This document shows positions 1-8,219 of a DNA stretch of 64,000 nucleotides, one piece after another; within the stretch, counting starts at the first letter, position 1; each line of letters begins with the position of its first letter. The notes under the pieces are model-generated. The model was not told the DNA's origin. It saw nothing but the letters and a program-made list of their open reading frames with translations, and made no database searches. A program made the position numbers and the translations under genes. This stretch comes from G965197675 sp965197675 (GTDB lineage: Bacteria; Chloroflexota; Dehalococcoidia; Plut-88900): the NCBI GenBank assembly GCA_965197675.1, contig OZ240221.1:1302001-1366000 (forward strand), given 5' to 3'.

Positions 1-2
1 AC

Positions 3-734
3 ATCTGCAGCGTAGGTGAGCCACTGAACCCGGAGGCTATAACCTGGGCTCTCAGCGCCTTCGACATGCCGATACACGATAACTGGTGGCAAACAGAGAC
101 TGGTGCCATCCTCATAGCCAACTATCCTGTTCAGGACATACGGCTCGGCTCTATGGGAAGACCCATCCCGGGGATTGAGGCGGGTATTATTGATGACGAC
201 TACAACGAAGTATCTCCTGGAGAGGAGGGCAACCTTGCCATAAAGGCTGGTTGGCCCTCCATGTTCCGCACTTATTGGAAGAACGAGGAGCTGTACAACT
301 CCCGCTTTCAGAAAGGCTGGTACATCACAGGGGATCGCGCGCGCGGGGACGAGGATGGCTATTTCTGGTTCGTGGGAAGGGCAGACGACGTGATCAACAC
401 GGCTGGCCACCTGGTTGGGCCTTTCGAGGTGGAGAGTGCTCTGATCGAACATCCAGCGGTAGCTGAGGCCGGCGTAATTGGTAAACCGGACCCCATCGCC
501 ATGGAGGTGGTCAAGGCCTTCGTGTCACTGAAAGATGGCTATACCCCTTCCGATCAGCTGAGGCGAGAGCTATTCCAATTCTCTCGAAAGAAGCTGGCCG
601 CTGCCGTCGCACCGAGAGATATCGACTTTATCGACTCTCTGCCAAAGACTCGGAGCGGGAAGATCATGCGTCGCCTACTGAAAGCCCGGGAGATGGGCCT
701 ACCAGAGGGGGATACCTCCACCCTGGAGGACTAG
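3..734 (+). CDS. acsA: Acetate--CoA ligase, C-terminal part (5' end outside window)
   Basis: This is the C-terminal third of an AMP-forming acyl-CoA synthetase that activates acetate to acetyl-CoA through acetyl-AMP. The reading frame is open from base 3, so the gene starts upstream of the window; the internal ATG at 66 is not the start. Visible adenylation motifs are NWWQTETGA, the GDRARGDEDGYFWFVGR hinge region, and PKTRSGKIMRR near the end, which carries the lysine needed for adenylation and often acetylated in this family. The segment GPFEVESALIEHP resembles the Bacillus AcsA type more than the enterobacterial Acs type. Propionate or another short acid as substrate cannot be excluded. Family call is firm; substrate is inferred. 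Confidence 0.88.
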   Translation: MCSVGEPLNPEAITWALSAFDMPIHDNWWQTETGAILIANYPVQDIRLGSMGRPIPGIEAGIIDDDYNEVSPGEEGNLAIKAGWPSMFRTYWKNEELYNSRFQKGWYITGDRARGDEDGYFWFVGRADDVINTAGHLVGPFEVESALIEHPAVAEAGVIGKPDPIAMEVVKAFVSLKDGYTPSDQLRRELFQFSRKKLAAAVAPRDIDFIDSLPKTRSGKIMRRLLKAREMGLPEGDTSTLED

Positions 735-804
735 CCTCCACTGCTCGTGGACTGCGGTGAAGGCCTATAGGTGTCTCTCATCATCCTGAGCGTTGGATTA
801 GGAC

Positions 805-1413
805 GTGATTAGTCTAGGCATAGATCCCAGTGGTTCCGAGCGCAGGATAAGTGGGCTAGCCGTGCTGTCCGACGCTCTGGCGGCCGATTCTTGGACGATC
901 ATCACCGACGAGGATATACTTCGGACCGCCGAGGACGCCCAACCAGACGTAGTTGCCATCGACTCTCCTCTTGCCTTGCCTAAAGGACGGTGTTGCACGG
1001 ATAGCCATTGTAAATGCGCCGTTCATGGCATTGTTAGAGAGACGGATAGGGCTATCGCCAAGCTGGGTTACCACCCCTACTGGACACTGATGCCGTCCAT
1101 GGTGAATCTAACCCTCCGAGGCATTGGCTTGAAGGACAACCTAACCTCTATGGGTTTCAAAGTGATAGAGGTGTATCCCGGCGCTGCCCAGGACCGTCTC
1201 GGCCTTCCTAGAAAACAACGGGGGCTGAATAGTCTGAAGGACGGGTTATCGGGCTTGGGAATAAGATTCGAGGATCCTGAACGTCGCCGAGTACATGACG
1301 AACTAGACGCCGTAACCGCTGCTTACGTGGGTATGTGCTATTTACAAGGCAAATACGAAGCCGTCGGCCCATCCGACGATTTCCAAATCATTCTACCAGT
1401 TCATGCCCTATGA
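805..1413 (+). CDS. DUF429 domain protein (predicted RNase H-fold nuclease)
   Basis: A 202-residue protein starting at GTG (805). It opens with GIDPSGSERRISGLAV and has DSPLALPKGRCC in the middle and DELDAVTAAYVG near the end. These acidic blocks match the DUF429 family, which is predicted to share the RNase H fold, but no reaction has been shown by anything here. The cluster CCTDSHCKC at about residues 67-75 is cysteine-rich and might bind metal. The stop codon overlaps the ATG of the following methyltransferase (ATGA, 1410-1413), so the two genes are probably co-translated. Function in the cell is unknown. Confidence 0.75.
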   Translation: MISLGIDPSGSERRISGLAVLSDALAADSWTIITDEDILRTAEDAQPDVVAIDSPLALPKGRCCTDSHCKCAVHGIVRETDRAIAKLGYHPYWTLMPSMVNLTLRGIGLKDNLTSMGFKVIEVYPGAAQDRLGLPRKQRGLNSLKDGLSGLGIRFEDPERRRVHDELDAVTAAYVGMCYLQGKYEAVGPSDDFQIILPVHAL

Positions 1414-2135
1414 ATGTTAAAACCACAAGTGAATCCAAGGCCAAATACGTGGAGGGGATGTTTGCCCGTATCTCTCCTAAATACGACCTGTTGAACGATG
1501 TTATGACCCTGGGAATGCACCGCGGTTGGAAGAAGAGGACGGCTGCCCTGGCCGTGCACAATAATAGAGGGCCAGCTCTGGACGTAGCTACCGGAACGGG
1601 TGATCTGGCTTTAGAGTTGGCTCGTCGTCCGGGGGTGTCTTCTGTGGTGGGAGTGGACTTTTGCGCAGAAATGCTGGAGCTAGGTCGTCGTAAAGTACAG
1701 AACAGTAGATTTGCAGGATATATATCCTTCTCTCAAGGAGATGCCTTAAACCTCCCCTTCCCAAACGACTCCTTCATGTGTGCTACATCGGGATTCGCTC
1801 TCCGAAATGTGGACAGCATCCCAGGTTCCATATCGGAGATGCGTCGAGTCGTTCGCCCCGGAGGCCGAGTGGTAACGTTGGAGCTAACGCCACTGGACTC
1901 ATCCACTCTATTATCTCCTTTGCTCAAGCTCTATTTCAGCCGTTGGGTGCCTTTGCTAGGCCAGATACTGGCAGGCGACAGAGAGGCCTACACCTACCTT
2001 CCCAACTCAGTGACCCAGTTTCCTTCGGCGGAGCATCTGGCCGTCCTGTTTAGGGAGGTGGGTCTAGAGAGGGTCAACTATCGCCTATTGAACCTGGGAA
2101 CGGTGGCGATTCACTGGGGTACTAAGCCAGCATAG
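1410..2135 (+). CDS. menG: Demethylmenaquinone/ubiquinone C-methyltransferase (UbiE/MenG)
   Basis: A 241-residue class I SAM methyltransferase. The open frame extends back to 1335, but the ATG at 1410 gives the normal family N-terminus (KYVEGMFARISPKYDLLND) and overlaps the upstream stop as ATGA. The SAM-binding loop DVATGTGDLALEL is at about residues 58-70, and the C-terminal UbiE signature includes GDREAYTYLPNSV. The family performs the last C-methylation in menaquinone or ubiquinone synthesis; in a Chloroflexota-like organism menaquinone is the likely product. No other men genes lie in the window. Family assignment is strong and the quinone type is inferred. Confidence 0.9.
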   Translation: MNVKTTSESKAKYVEGMFARISPKYDLLNDVMTLGMHRGWKKRTAALAVHNNRGPALDVATGTGDLALELARRPGVSSVVGVDFCAEMLELGRRKVQNSRFAGYISFSQGDALNLPFPNDSFMCATSGFALRNVDSIPGSISEMRRVVRPGGRVVTLELTPLDSSTLLSPLLKLYFSRWVPLLGQILAGDREAYTYLPNSVTQFPSAEHLAVLFREVGLERVNYRLLNLGTVAIHWGTKPA

Positions 2136-2288
2136 GACACCTGGATCCGGCAGAATCTCCACTGGAAAGAACACCTCTTGGGAACGGCTTCAGCTTGACA
2201 GCAATAGGAACCTCAATTATCATGGCCTCTCACATGCGGAGACGTATACAGCTATAACCTAATCAAGAAACAAGTTGTACCCCCTAGG

Positions 2289-3596
2289 ATGGGACGGATT
2301 CCTCTGAAGATGGCCGACCCCCCAAATAGAGGAAGCGCTTCCGGCCCAGAGACTGGAAGCTCTGGTTCTTCCAATCCAGCTCTCCCGTGGCTAGCCGATA
2401 CCATACTAACCCGAATATCGTCTCTGCTGCCCCTTTCCAAGTTGCCGGCTACCCTACGCGAGCCTGTGAAGACCGCGGTCTCGTTGGCTAACGGTCGCAC
2501 GTCCCATCGCACGTCGCTGGGTTTTCGGTATTTCAGTGTGAAGAAACTGTTCAACTTCGCCCGTATCGAGACACAGCTCTATATGGGCCTTAGACGGGTC
2601 CACGGATACCCCTACGAATGGGAGATAGACACCACCAACATCTGTCAGCTGAAGTGCCCTCTGTGCCATACCGGATTGGATAACGTCCGACGCGTTAAAG
2701 GTATTATGCACTTCGATACTTTTCGCAAGACCATAGACGAGATCAAAGATTACGTCATATGGTTGAGCCTCTATAGCTGGGGAGAGCCCCTGCTAAACAA
2801 ACAGCTCCCTAAGTTTATCAGCTACGCTCATAAAGCCAAGATAGCTACCCTGATAAGCACTAATCTGAGCCTGCGCTTGACCCCCGAGAAGGTAGAGGAG
2901 CTTATCAACTCTGGATTGGACGTGATGATCATTTCTCTGGATGGGGTAACCCAGGACGTGTACGAGAAGTACAGAGTGAGAGGTGACCTCTCCCTGGTTA
3001 TGGACAACATCCGTCTGATCACCCGAAAGAAGAAGGAGTTAGGTTCCAAGACTCCCTTTCTAGAGTGGCAGTTCATCGTTATGAAGCAGAATGAGCACCA
3101 GATGGTAGAGGCCAAACGAGTGGCCGAGGAGATGGGAGTCGATCAGATAGTCTTTAAGAAGGTGGATTTCCCCCATGGCATCGGTACCAGTGAGATGGTG
3201 GAAAAGTGGTCCCCCGTCAAATCAAGGGAGTTTATACGGACTTCTCATATCGACAAGCCCTATAACGAGAATCTCACCAAGTGCTGGAGGCTCTGGAGGA
3301 GTGGCGTATTGAACTGGGATGGCGGCTATGCTTCCTGCTGCTATCTAACCGACGCTAAAGACGACTTCGGCAACGTAAAAGATGAGTCCATCAAATCCAT
3401 ATGGAATAACGCGCACTACACAACAGCTCGAAACCTGTTTAAGAATGGAGATATGCCCGAGGTGGCGGTGGGATGTCTAACCTGCGAGGTCTATACTGAG
3501 AGCTCCAACGGACGTAAACACGCCGCCGAATTTCAGAAGGCCATGGGGATATCCTCCAAGACAGAAACCACAAAACCCACTTCCCAAGGTGGCTAA
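2289..3596 (+). CDS. Radical SAM/SPASM protein
   Basis: A 435-residue protein with the radical SAM 4Fe-4S motif CQLKCPLC (C119, C123, C126), a conserved block YSWGEPLLN, and a C-terminal SPASM-like region with CWRLW, a CC pair and CLTCEVY that would hold auxiliary clusters. The first ~100 residues before the catalytic core are low in recognisable motifs and rich in Ser/Pro, so a start downstream of 2289 is possible (for example the Met at residue 8 or 99). Such enzymes modify peptides or small molecules by 5'-deoxyadenosyl radical chemistry. No precursor peptide was seen nearby. It lies between a quinone methyltransferase and VOC and PAP2 genes, which hints at lipid or quinone chemistry but does not prove it. 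Confidence 0.82.
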   Translation: MGRIPLKMADPPNRGSASGPETGSSGSSNPALPWLADTILTRISSLLPLSKLPATLREPVKTAVSLANGRTSHRTSLGFRYFSVKKLFNFARIETQLYMGLRRVHGYPYEWEIDTTNICQLKCPLCHTGLDNVRRVKGIMHFDTFRKTIDEIKDYVIWLSLYSWGEPLLNKQLPKFISYAHKAKIATLISTNLSLRLTPEKVEELINSGLDVMIISLDGVTQDVYEKYRVRGDLSLVMDNIRLITRKKKELGSKTPFLEWQFIVMKQNEHQMVEAKRVAEEMGVDQIVFKKVDFPHGIGTSEMVEKWSPVKSREFIRTSHIDKPYNENLTKCWRLWRSGVLNWDGGYASCCYLTDAKDDFGNVKDESIKSIWNNAHYTTARNLFKNGDMPEVAVGCLTCEVYTESSNGRKHAAEFQKAMGISSKTETTKPTSQGG

Positions 3597-3657
3597 ATGC
3601 CCTTGATGCCTCCCTTGATTGGCACTAAAATACCTTGTTACAAACTGTACTATCGCT

Positions 3658-4551
3658 ATGACTACTAAGACTACCAGATTATCAAAGCGATTATCGGTTG
3701 CAGCATCGGAGGATGTCGGCAACATCATTGCTCTGGAGCACCTCAACGTAACGGTTCCCGACCAGTCGGTAGCCATCCTCTTCTACGTCTCTGGTCTGGG
3801 ACTCACCAGAGATCCCTACCTCATGGTAGGGCTAGATAACATGTGGGTCAACGTAGGAAGCCAGCAGTTTCATCTACCGGCCGACGAGCCTCAAGCGATA
3901 TCAGGTCACGTTGGGCTAGTTATCTCTGACGTGAAGGACTTACATAGACGGCTTAAGTCTGTGGAAGATGCTCTCGCCGGCACTCGCTTTACATGGTCAA
4001 AAGGTGACGGATATATATCTGTCACCTGCCCTTGGGGGAACAACATCAGGTGCTACGGCCCCAGCCAGAAATTCGGGGGCATGCCGCTGGGAATGCCCTA
4101 CGTAGAGTTTCTGACAAAGCCGGGTACTGCTGAAGGCATAGGGGAGTTCTACAAGCAGGTAATGGGAGCTCCTTATACCCTGGATGCGGGCACCGGGGAT
4201 GTCATAGCTAGTGTCCACGTGGGACAGGCCCAATCTTTAGTCTTCCGCGAAACCAATGAGAGCATAAAACCGTACGACGGTCATCATGTAGCCATATACA
4301 TCGCCAAGATGTCAGGCCCTTACGAGTTCCTCGGCAGTCATAATCTGATCACAGAGGAGATGGCCGACCACCAGTTCAGATTTCAACAGATTGTCTATCC
4401 CAAGACCGGTGAAAAGTTGTTTGAGTTGGAGCATGAGGTGCGCAGCCTTTACCACCCCATGTATCATCGACAGCTGGTCAATCGAGATGCGTCTCAAAAT
4501 CTAGACAGTTACGTGCAAGGGCGAGACGCCTTCACCCCAAAGGCAAGCTAG
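3658..4551 (+). CDS. VOC-fold (glyoxalase/dioxygenase-like) protein
   Basis: A protein of about 297 residues with two vicinal-oxygen-chelate modules. The first begins IALEHLNVTVPDQSVAILFYVSGLGL and the second includes GMPYVEFLTKPGTAEGIGEFYKQVMGAPY. The open frame could start at TTG 3619, but ATG 3658 places the start closer to the domain. VOC proteins include glyoxalases, extradiol dioxygenases and epimerases, and the sequence does not tell which. It follows the radical SAM gene after 61 bases and precedes the PAP2 gene after 38, so the three may be one transcription unit. Confidence 0.7.
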   Translation: MTTKTTRLSKRLSVAASEDVGNIIALEHLNVTVPDQSVAILFYVSGLGLTRDPYLMVGLDNMWVNVGSQQFHLPADEPQAISGHVGLVISDVKDLHRRLKSVEDALAGTRFTWSKGDGYISVTCPWGNNIRCYGPSQKFGGMPLGMPYVEFLTKPGTAEGIGEFYKQVMGAPYTLDAGTGDVIASVHVGQAQSLVFRETNESIKPYDGHHVAIYIAKMSGPYEFLGSHNLITEEMADHQFRFQQIVYPKTGEKLFELEHEVRSLYHPMYHRQLVNRDASQNLDSYVQGRDAFTPKAS

Positions 4552-4589
4552 CCCAACCAAGATACCTCCTAGACACTCCAGGTAAATCT

Positions 4590-5432
4590 ATGTTGACGCC
4601 AAACAAACATGGGTCTCCCGATGGCAGAATGTGGCAGGCCTATCAGTGGATGCTGAGGCAGAGATTTATCAAGGAATCCCTGATAGTCTCCATAGGCTAC
4701 TTTCTGTACATGTTCACCAGGAAGTTGGCCTTTCAAGACGTGGAGGCGATAGCCTTTGACAATGCGCAGAGATTGATCTCCTTCGAAACCTCGATAAACC
4801 TCTTCTTTGAGGTCGATCTGCAGTCTTGGCTGCTGACCAACCTGGGAAACCTGGTGCGATTCTTTAACTGGAGTTACATAATCACATTTTTCCCTGTCAT
4901 CATCCCAACGGCCATCATTCTGTACAAGGTGGACGTGCAGAAGTATGTCTTCTACAGGAACATCGTGCTGCTGAGCTTCGCCGTCGCGCTGATGGTTTTC
5001 GCCCTCTTTCCACTAGCCCCACCCCGAATGATTACTCAAGAAGGTTTTGTAGACACCATCCAACTATTGGGGCCCACCCAATACAATGACCGAGAGTCCC
5101 AGTGGTACTACAACGCATTCGCCGCGATGCCCAGCCTACACTTTGGTTGGACTATCATGTTCGGAGTGCTCTACTACAGGACTAGGTGGAGTTGGTTGAT
5201 GGTTCTGGGACTACTGTATCCCACTACCACCTTCTTCTCGATAGTCGTCACTGGCAACCACTACTTTATGGACGCAGTTGGTGGGGCAGGTGTCATTGGG
5301 CTGGCGTTCCTTATAAACGCAGCCATGGTCAAGAGGAACATTCCACTCAACGCCTCTCTATTGATGCTTCCAATACGCAGCTTCTTGGCCCACCGAAAGA
5401 GGATGGGGCGATCGCTGACGGCCAACTCATAG
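4590..5432 (+). CDS. PAP2-superfamily membrane protein (inositol phosphotransferase-like)
   Basis: A 280-residue protein with about six hydrophobic segments. The phosphatase signature is split as usual: MPSLHFGWTIMFG carries the first catalytic His region and GNHYFMDAVGG the second. This arrangement matches the PAP2_3 branch, which contains inositol phosphorylceramide synthases and lipid phosphatases. The active site would face the outside of the membrane. The substrate is not deducible; a phospholipid or polyprenyl phosphate is likely from family knowledge. It ends a possible radical SAM-VOC-PAP2 run. Confidence 0.78.
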   Translation: MLTPNKHGSPDGRMWQAYQWMLRQRFIKESLIVSIGYFLYMFTRKLAFQDVEAIAFDNAQRLISFETSINLFFEVDLQSWLLTNLGNLVRFFNWSYIITFFPVIIPTAIILYKVDVQKYVFYRNIVLLSFAVALMVFALFPLAPPRMITQEGFVDTIQLLGPTQYNDRESQWYYNAFAAMPSLHFGWTIMFGVLYYRTRWSWLMVLGLLYPTTTFFSIVVTGNHYFMDAVGGAGVIGLAFLINAAMVKRNIPLNASLLMLPIRSFLAHRKRMGRSLTANS

Positions 5433-5565
5433 ACCCCATCTACTGCTCGATAGTACCGACTATTCAGTGTTGCCAGCCTGACTCAGTGGTTAAGCGTCGT
5501 GTGGTATCATGTCTTCGTTACCTCTCTAACTACGAAACGCTGTTCTTGATTCACGCGTTCCCACT

Positions 5566-6612
5566 ATGGTGCAAATGAAGGTAGGGAAGCTGCCCTCCCA
5601 TCTATTAGATCGGCTCCTCGAAAAGGCACCCATCAAAGATACTCGGGTGCTTCTCGGCCCCGCCATTGGTGAAGATGCGGCTGTCGTCGACATGGGGGAC
5701 GACAATGTACTGATTGCTAAAACGGACCCCATAACCTTTGCAACGGACAATATAGGCTGGTATTCGGTACACATCAACGCCAACGACATAGCGGTAACAG
5801 GGGGTACTCCTCGATGGTATCTGGCGACTCTCCTGGTCCCTGAGCATTTCACGAGTATCGAGGTCGATGAGATATTCAACCAAATCGTTTCTGCATGTAG
5901 ATCCCTGGACGTATCTCTTATAGGCGGGCACACAGAGATCACGTATGGCTTAGACAGGCCGGTGGTGGTGGGTGCCATGTTGGGCGAGGCTTCGAAGACG
6001 GACGTCACCGCTACCTCAGGAGCAAGACCGGGTGACTCTATAGTTCTGACCAAGGGCATCTCCATCGAGGGGACGGCAGTGCTGGCAAGAGAGGTGTCGG
6101 AGGTGTTAATTGAGCGAGGGGTAGCCCAGGCTACCCTTGAACGCGCTAAGAATTATCTGTATTCCCCTGGTATCAGTGTGCTGAAGGAGGCTGAGAAAGC
6201 TCGATCCGTCGCCGCTATTAACTGTATGCACGACCCCACCGAAGGAGGTCTGGCTACAGGGCTTCAAGAGATAGCGAAAGCCGCCAATGTTGGGATAAGA
6301 ATGGAGAAGGACAAGATACCCATCCTACCCGAGTGTCAAGAGATGTGTGACGCCTTGGGTATCAATCCTCTCGGCTTATTGGCTTCGGGGGCGCTGGTTT
6401 TGACTACGCCCGCCGATCAAGCGTCAAGGGTTGTAGCTGCTTTGGAGAGTTCTGGAGTAGAGGCTTACAATATAGGGGAGATCACTTCTGCCTCTGAGGG
6501 CATCAAGATGGTGACCCCATATGGCGAGGAAGAGGTGCCCTTCTTTCCGCGGGATGAGCTTGCCCGGTTCTTCTCCACTCACGTTGATGTCAAAGCGACT
6601 GCGGAGAAGTAA
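5566..6612 (+). CDS. AIR synthase (PurM)-like protein, HypE/ThiL-related
   Basis: A 348-residue PurM-fold protein. GEDAAVVDMGDD near residue 30 is the ATP/metal-binding part, INANDIAVTGGTP follows at about residue 70, and HDPTEGGLATGL lies near 225. The overall layout resembles HypE, but it ends ...DVKATAEK without the C-terminal PRIC tail that HypE uses to carry the CN ligand, and no hydrogenase maturation genes are nearby. So it is probably a different ATP-using PurM-like enzyme of unknown substrate. An alternative start is the ATG at 5575. It is followed after 7 bases by the HAD gene, indicating an operon. Confidence 0.78.
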   Translation: MVQMKVGKLPSHLLDRLLEKAPIKDTRVLLGPAIGEDAAVVDMGDDNVLIAKTDPITFATDNIGWYSVHINANDIAVTGGTPRWYLATLLVPEHFTSIEVDEIFNQIVSACRSLDVSLIGGHTEITYGLDRPVVVGAMLGEASKTDVTATSGARPGDSIVLTKGISIEGTAVLAREVSEVLIERGVAQATLERAKNYLYSPGISVLKEAEKARSVAAINCMHDPTEGGLATGLQEIAKAANVGIRMEKDKIPILPECQEMCDALGINPLGLLASGALVLTTPADQASRVVAALESSGVEAYNIGEITSASEGIKMVTPYGEEEVPFFPRDELARFFSTHVDVKATAEK

Positions 6613-6619
6613 ATAGGAA

Positions 6620-7444
6620 ATGGGGTATAAGCTTATAGCCTTGGATCTGGACGGTACCATATACGATCATAAAGTCCACGAAGGCATACCTCCCAAGATC
6701 AAGAAGGCGATAAATTCAGTCAAAGAGGCTGGAGCGGTGGTAACCATAGCCACTGGGCGTATGTTCAACTCGACCCTGCCTTTTTGTTCCCAGCTAGGAC
6801 TCACTAGGCCCATCATTTGTTACCAGGGCGCCTTGATAGGTGATCCGGTAAGCAGGCGCGTGCTGTGGGAAAAGCCCATCCCCCTAGACCTGGCCCGAGG
6901 GGTGATCCGAACCGTAGAAGAAATAGGGCTTTCACCGTATATCTTCATTCGTGATAGATTCTACGTAAGAGAGTTGACTCCTCGCATAGAGCAATATGAG
7001 AAAGTTCTGGATATTAAGGCGGAAATCGTGGGAGACTTGGCGGAGCACCTGCAGGAGCAGCCTACCAAGCTGGTGACAGTCGGAGAGGAACCTGAGATAT
7101 CTGATGTACTGCCTAGAGTTAAAGAGACCTTTGGGTCTTCTATATCCGTTATCAGGACATACGACCATCTCTGCGAGATAGGCCACCCTGATGGCAGCAA
7201 GGGCAAGGCCCTGGGCTACTTGGCCGATACGTTGGGAGTCGATCGAGAAGAGGTAATAGCGGTAGGTGATAGCCCTAACGATATCGATATGATCGAGTGG
7301 GCTGGTTTGGGGGTGGCAATGGCCAGCGGCTCGGCAGAAGCTCTAGAGTCAGCCGATATGGTGGTCAACTCGGTTTCTGAGGATGGAGTGGCCGATCTGT
7401 TGAACGGGCTGTTGGACCAAGGTAGGGTAAGCTCTCTTGTTTGA
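6620..7444 (+). CDS. Cof-type HAD-superfamily phosphatase
   Basis: A 274-residue HAD hydrolase. The nucleophile motif DLDGTIYD is at residues 9-16, the motif II Thr is in TIATGRMF, and the C-terminal metal-binding motif GDSPNDIDM is near residue 214, with a C2-type cap between them. These are features of the Cof/YidA group that dephosphorylates sugar phosphates, FMN or pyridoxal phosphate. The exact substrate cannot be read from sequence. Only 7 bases separate it from the upstream PurM-like gene, so they are probably co-transcribed. Confidence 0.88.
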   Translation: MGYKLIALDLDGTIYDHKVHEGIPPKIKKAINSVKEAGAVVTIATGRMFNSTLPFCSQLGLTRPIICYQGALIGDPVSRRVLWEKPIPLDLARGVIRTVEEIGLSPYIFIRDRFYVRELTPRIEQYEKVLDIKAEIVGDLAEHLQEQPTKLVTVGEEPEISDVLPRVKETFGSSISVIRTYDHLCEIGHPDGSKGKALGYLADTLGVDREEVIAVGDSPNDIDMIEWAGLGVAMASGSAEALESADMVVNSVSEDGVADLLNGLLDQGRVSSLV

Positions 7445-7508
7445 GGTGTCCTTTAATCAGAGGTAAAGCAGAGTAAGTAAAATCCGATAGTCACTATAGG
7501 AGGCATCC

Positions 7509-8183
7509 ATGGATTTCGAGATAATGTACCGTCCTTCGTATTCCCTAGCCCTTCTCAACTTAAGAAGAGGTGAGGAGATAGTAGCCGAGTCGGGAGCTAT
7601 GGTTAGCATGTCCCCCAGCATTTCCATAGAAACAAAGGCTCGAGGTGGACTTCTTGGAGGCCTGGCTCGGACGTTTCTCGGCGGAGAGAGCTTCTTTATG
7701 AACACATTCAAGGCCGACGACGATGGAGAGATCACGCTCGCTCCTTCGTTACCCGGGGATGTAGTCCACCTGGATCTGAGTGGCCAGACTATGTTGGTCC
7801 AGTCCGGTTCCTATATGGCCTGCTCCTCTGCCATCAGCGTCGACACCACCTGGGGTGGCGCCAAGACCTTCTTCTCCAAGGAGGGATTCTTCCTGCTTAG
7901 ACTACAAGGGGAAGGGGACCTGTTTCTGTCTAGCTACGGTGCTATCCACGAGAAGGAGTTGGGGCACGGAGAGAGGTACATAGTGGATACCGGGCACATG
8001 GTAGCCTTCGATCAGACGGTTAACTATCGGGTCACACGAGTGGGAGGCTTGAAATCCACCCTCTTTAGCGGTGAGGGTTTAGTAGTGGAGCTTACGGGGC
8101 CCGGCAGGATTTATCTCCAGTCCCGAAGCACAGACGCCTTCCTTTCCTGGCTGATACCTCTCCTTCCGTCTGCCCGTCGCTAG
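7509..8183 (+). CDS. AIM24/TIGR00266 family protein
   Basis: A 224-residue protein matching the AIM24 (TIGR00266) family: MDFEIMYRPSYSLALLNL at the start, then ESGAMVSMS, a glycine-rich GGLLGGLARTFLGGESFF and a C-terminal GPGRIYLQSRS. The family forms a beta-barrel/trefoil-like fold and occurs across bacteria and in mitochondria, but its biochemical role is unknown. A good ribosome binding site (AGGAGG, 7499-7504) lies before ATG 7509. It stands after the HAD gene with a 64-base gap. Confidence 0.85.
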   Translation: MDFEIMYRPSYSLALLNLRRGEEIVAESGAMVSMSPSISIETKARGGLLGGLARTFLGGESFFMNTFKADDDGEITLAPSLPGDVVHLDLSGQTMLVQSGSYMACSSAISVDTTWGGAKTFFSKEGFFLLRLQGEGDLFLSSYGAIHEKELGHGERYIVDTGHMVAFDQTVNYRVTRVGGLKSTLFSGEGLVVELTGPGRIYLQSRSTDAFLSWLIPLLPSARR

Positions 8184-8219
8184 ACAAAACAGGTCGTCCG
8201 ACCAAAGGATGGAGCCGCT

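Noticed and set aside
5566..6612. Assignment as HypE hydrogenase maturation factor
   Set aside because: The C-terminal PRIC tail is absent and no hyp or hydrogenase genes are in the window.
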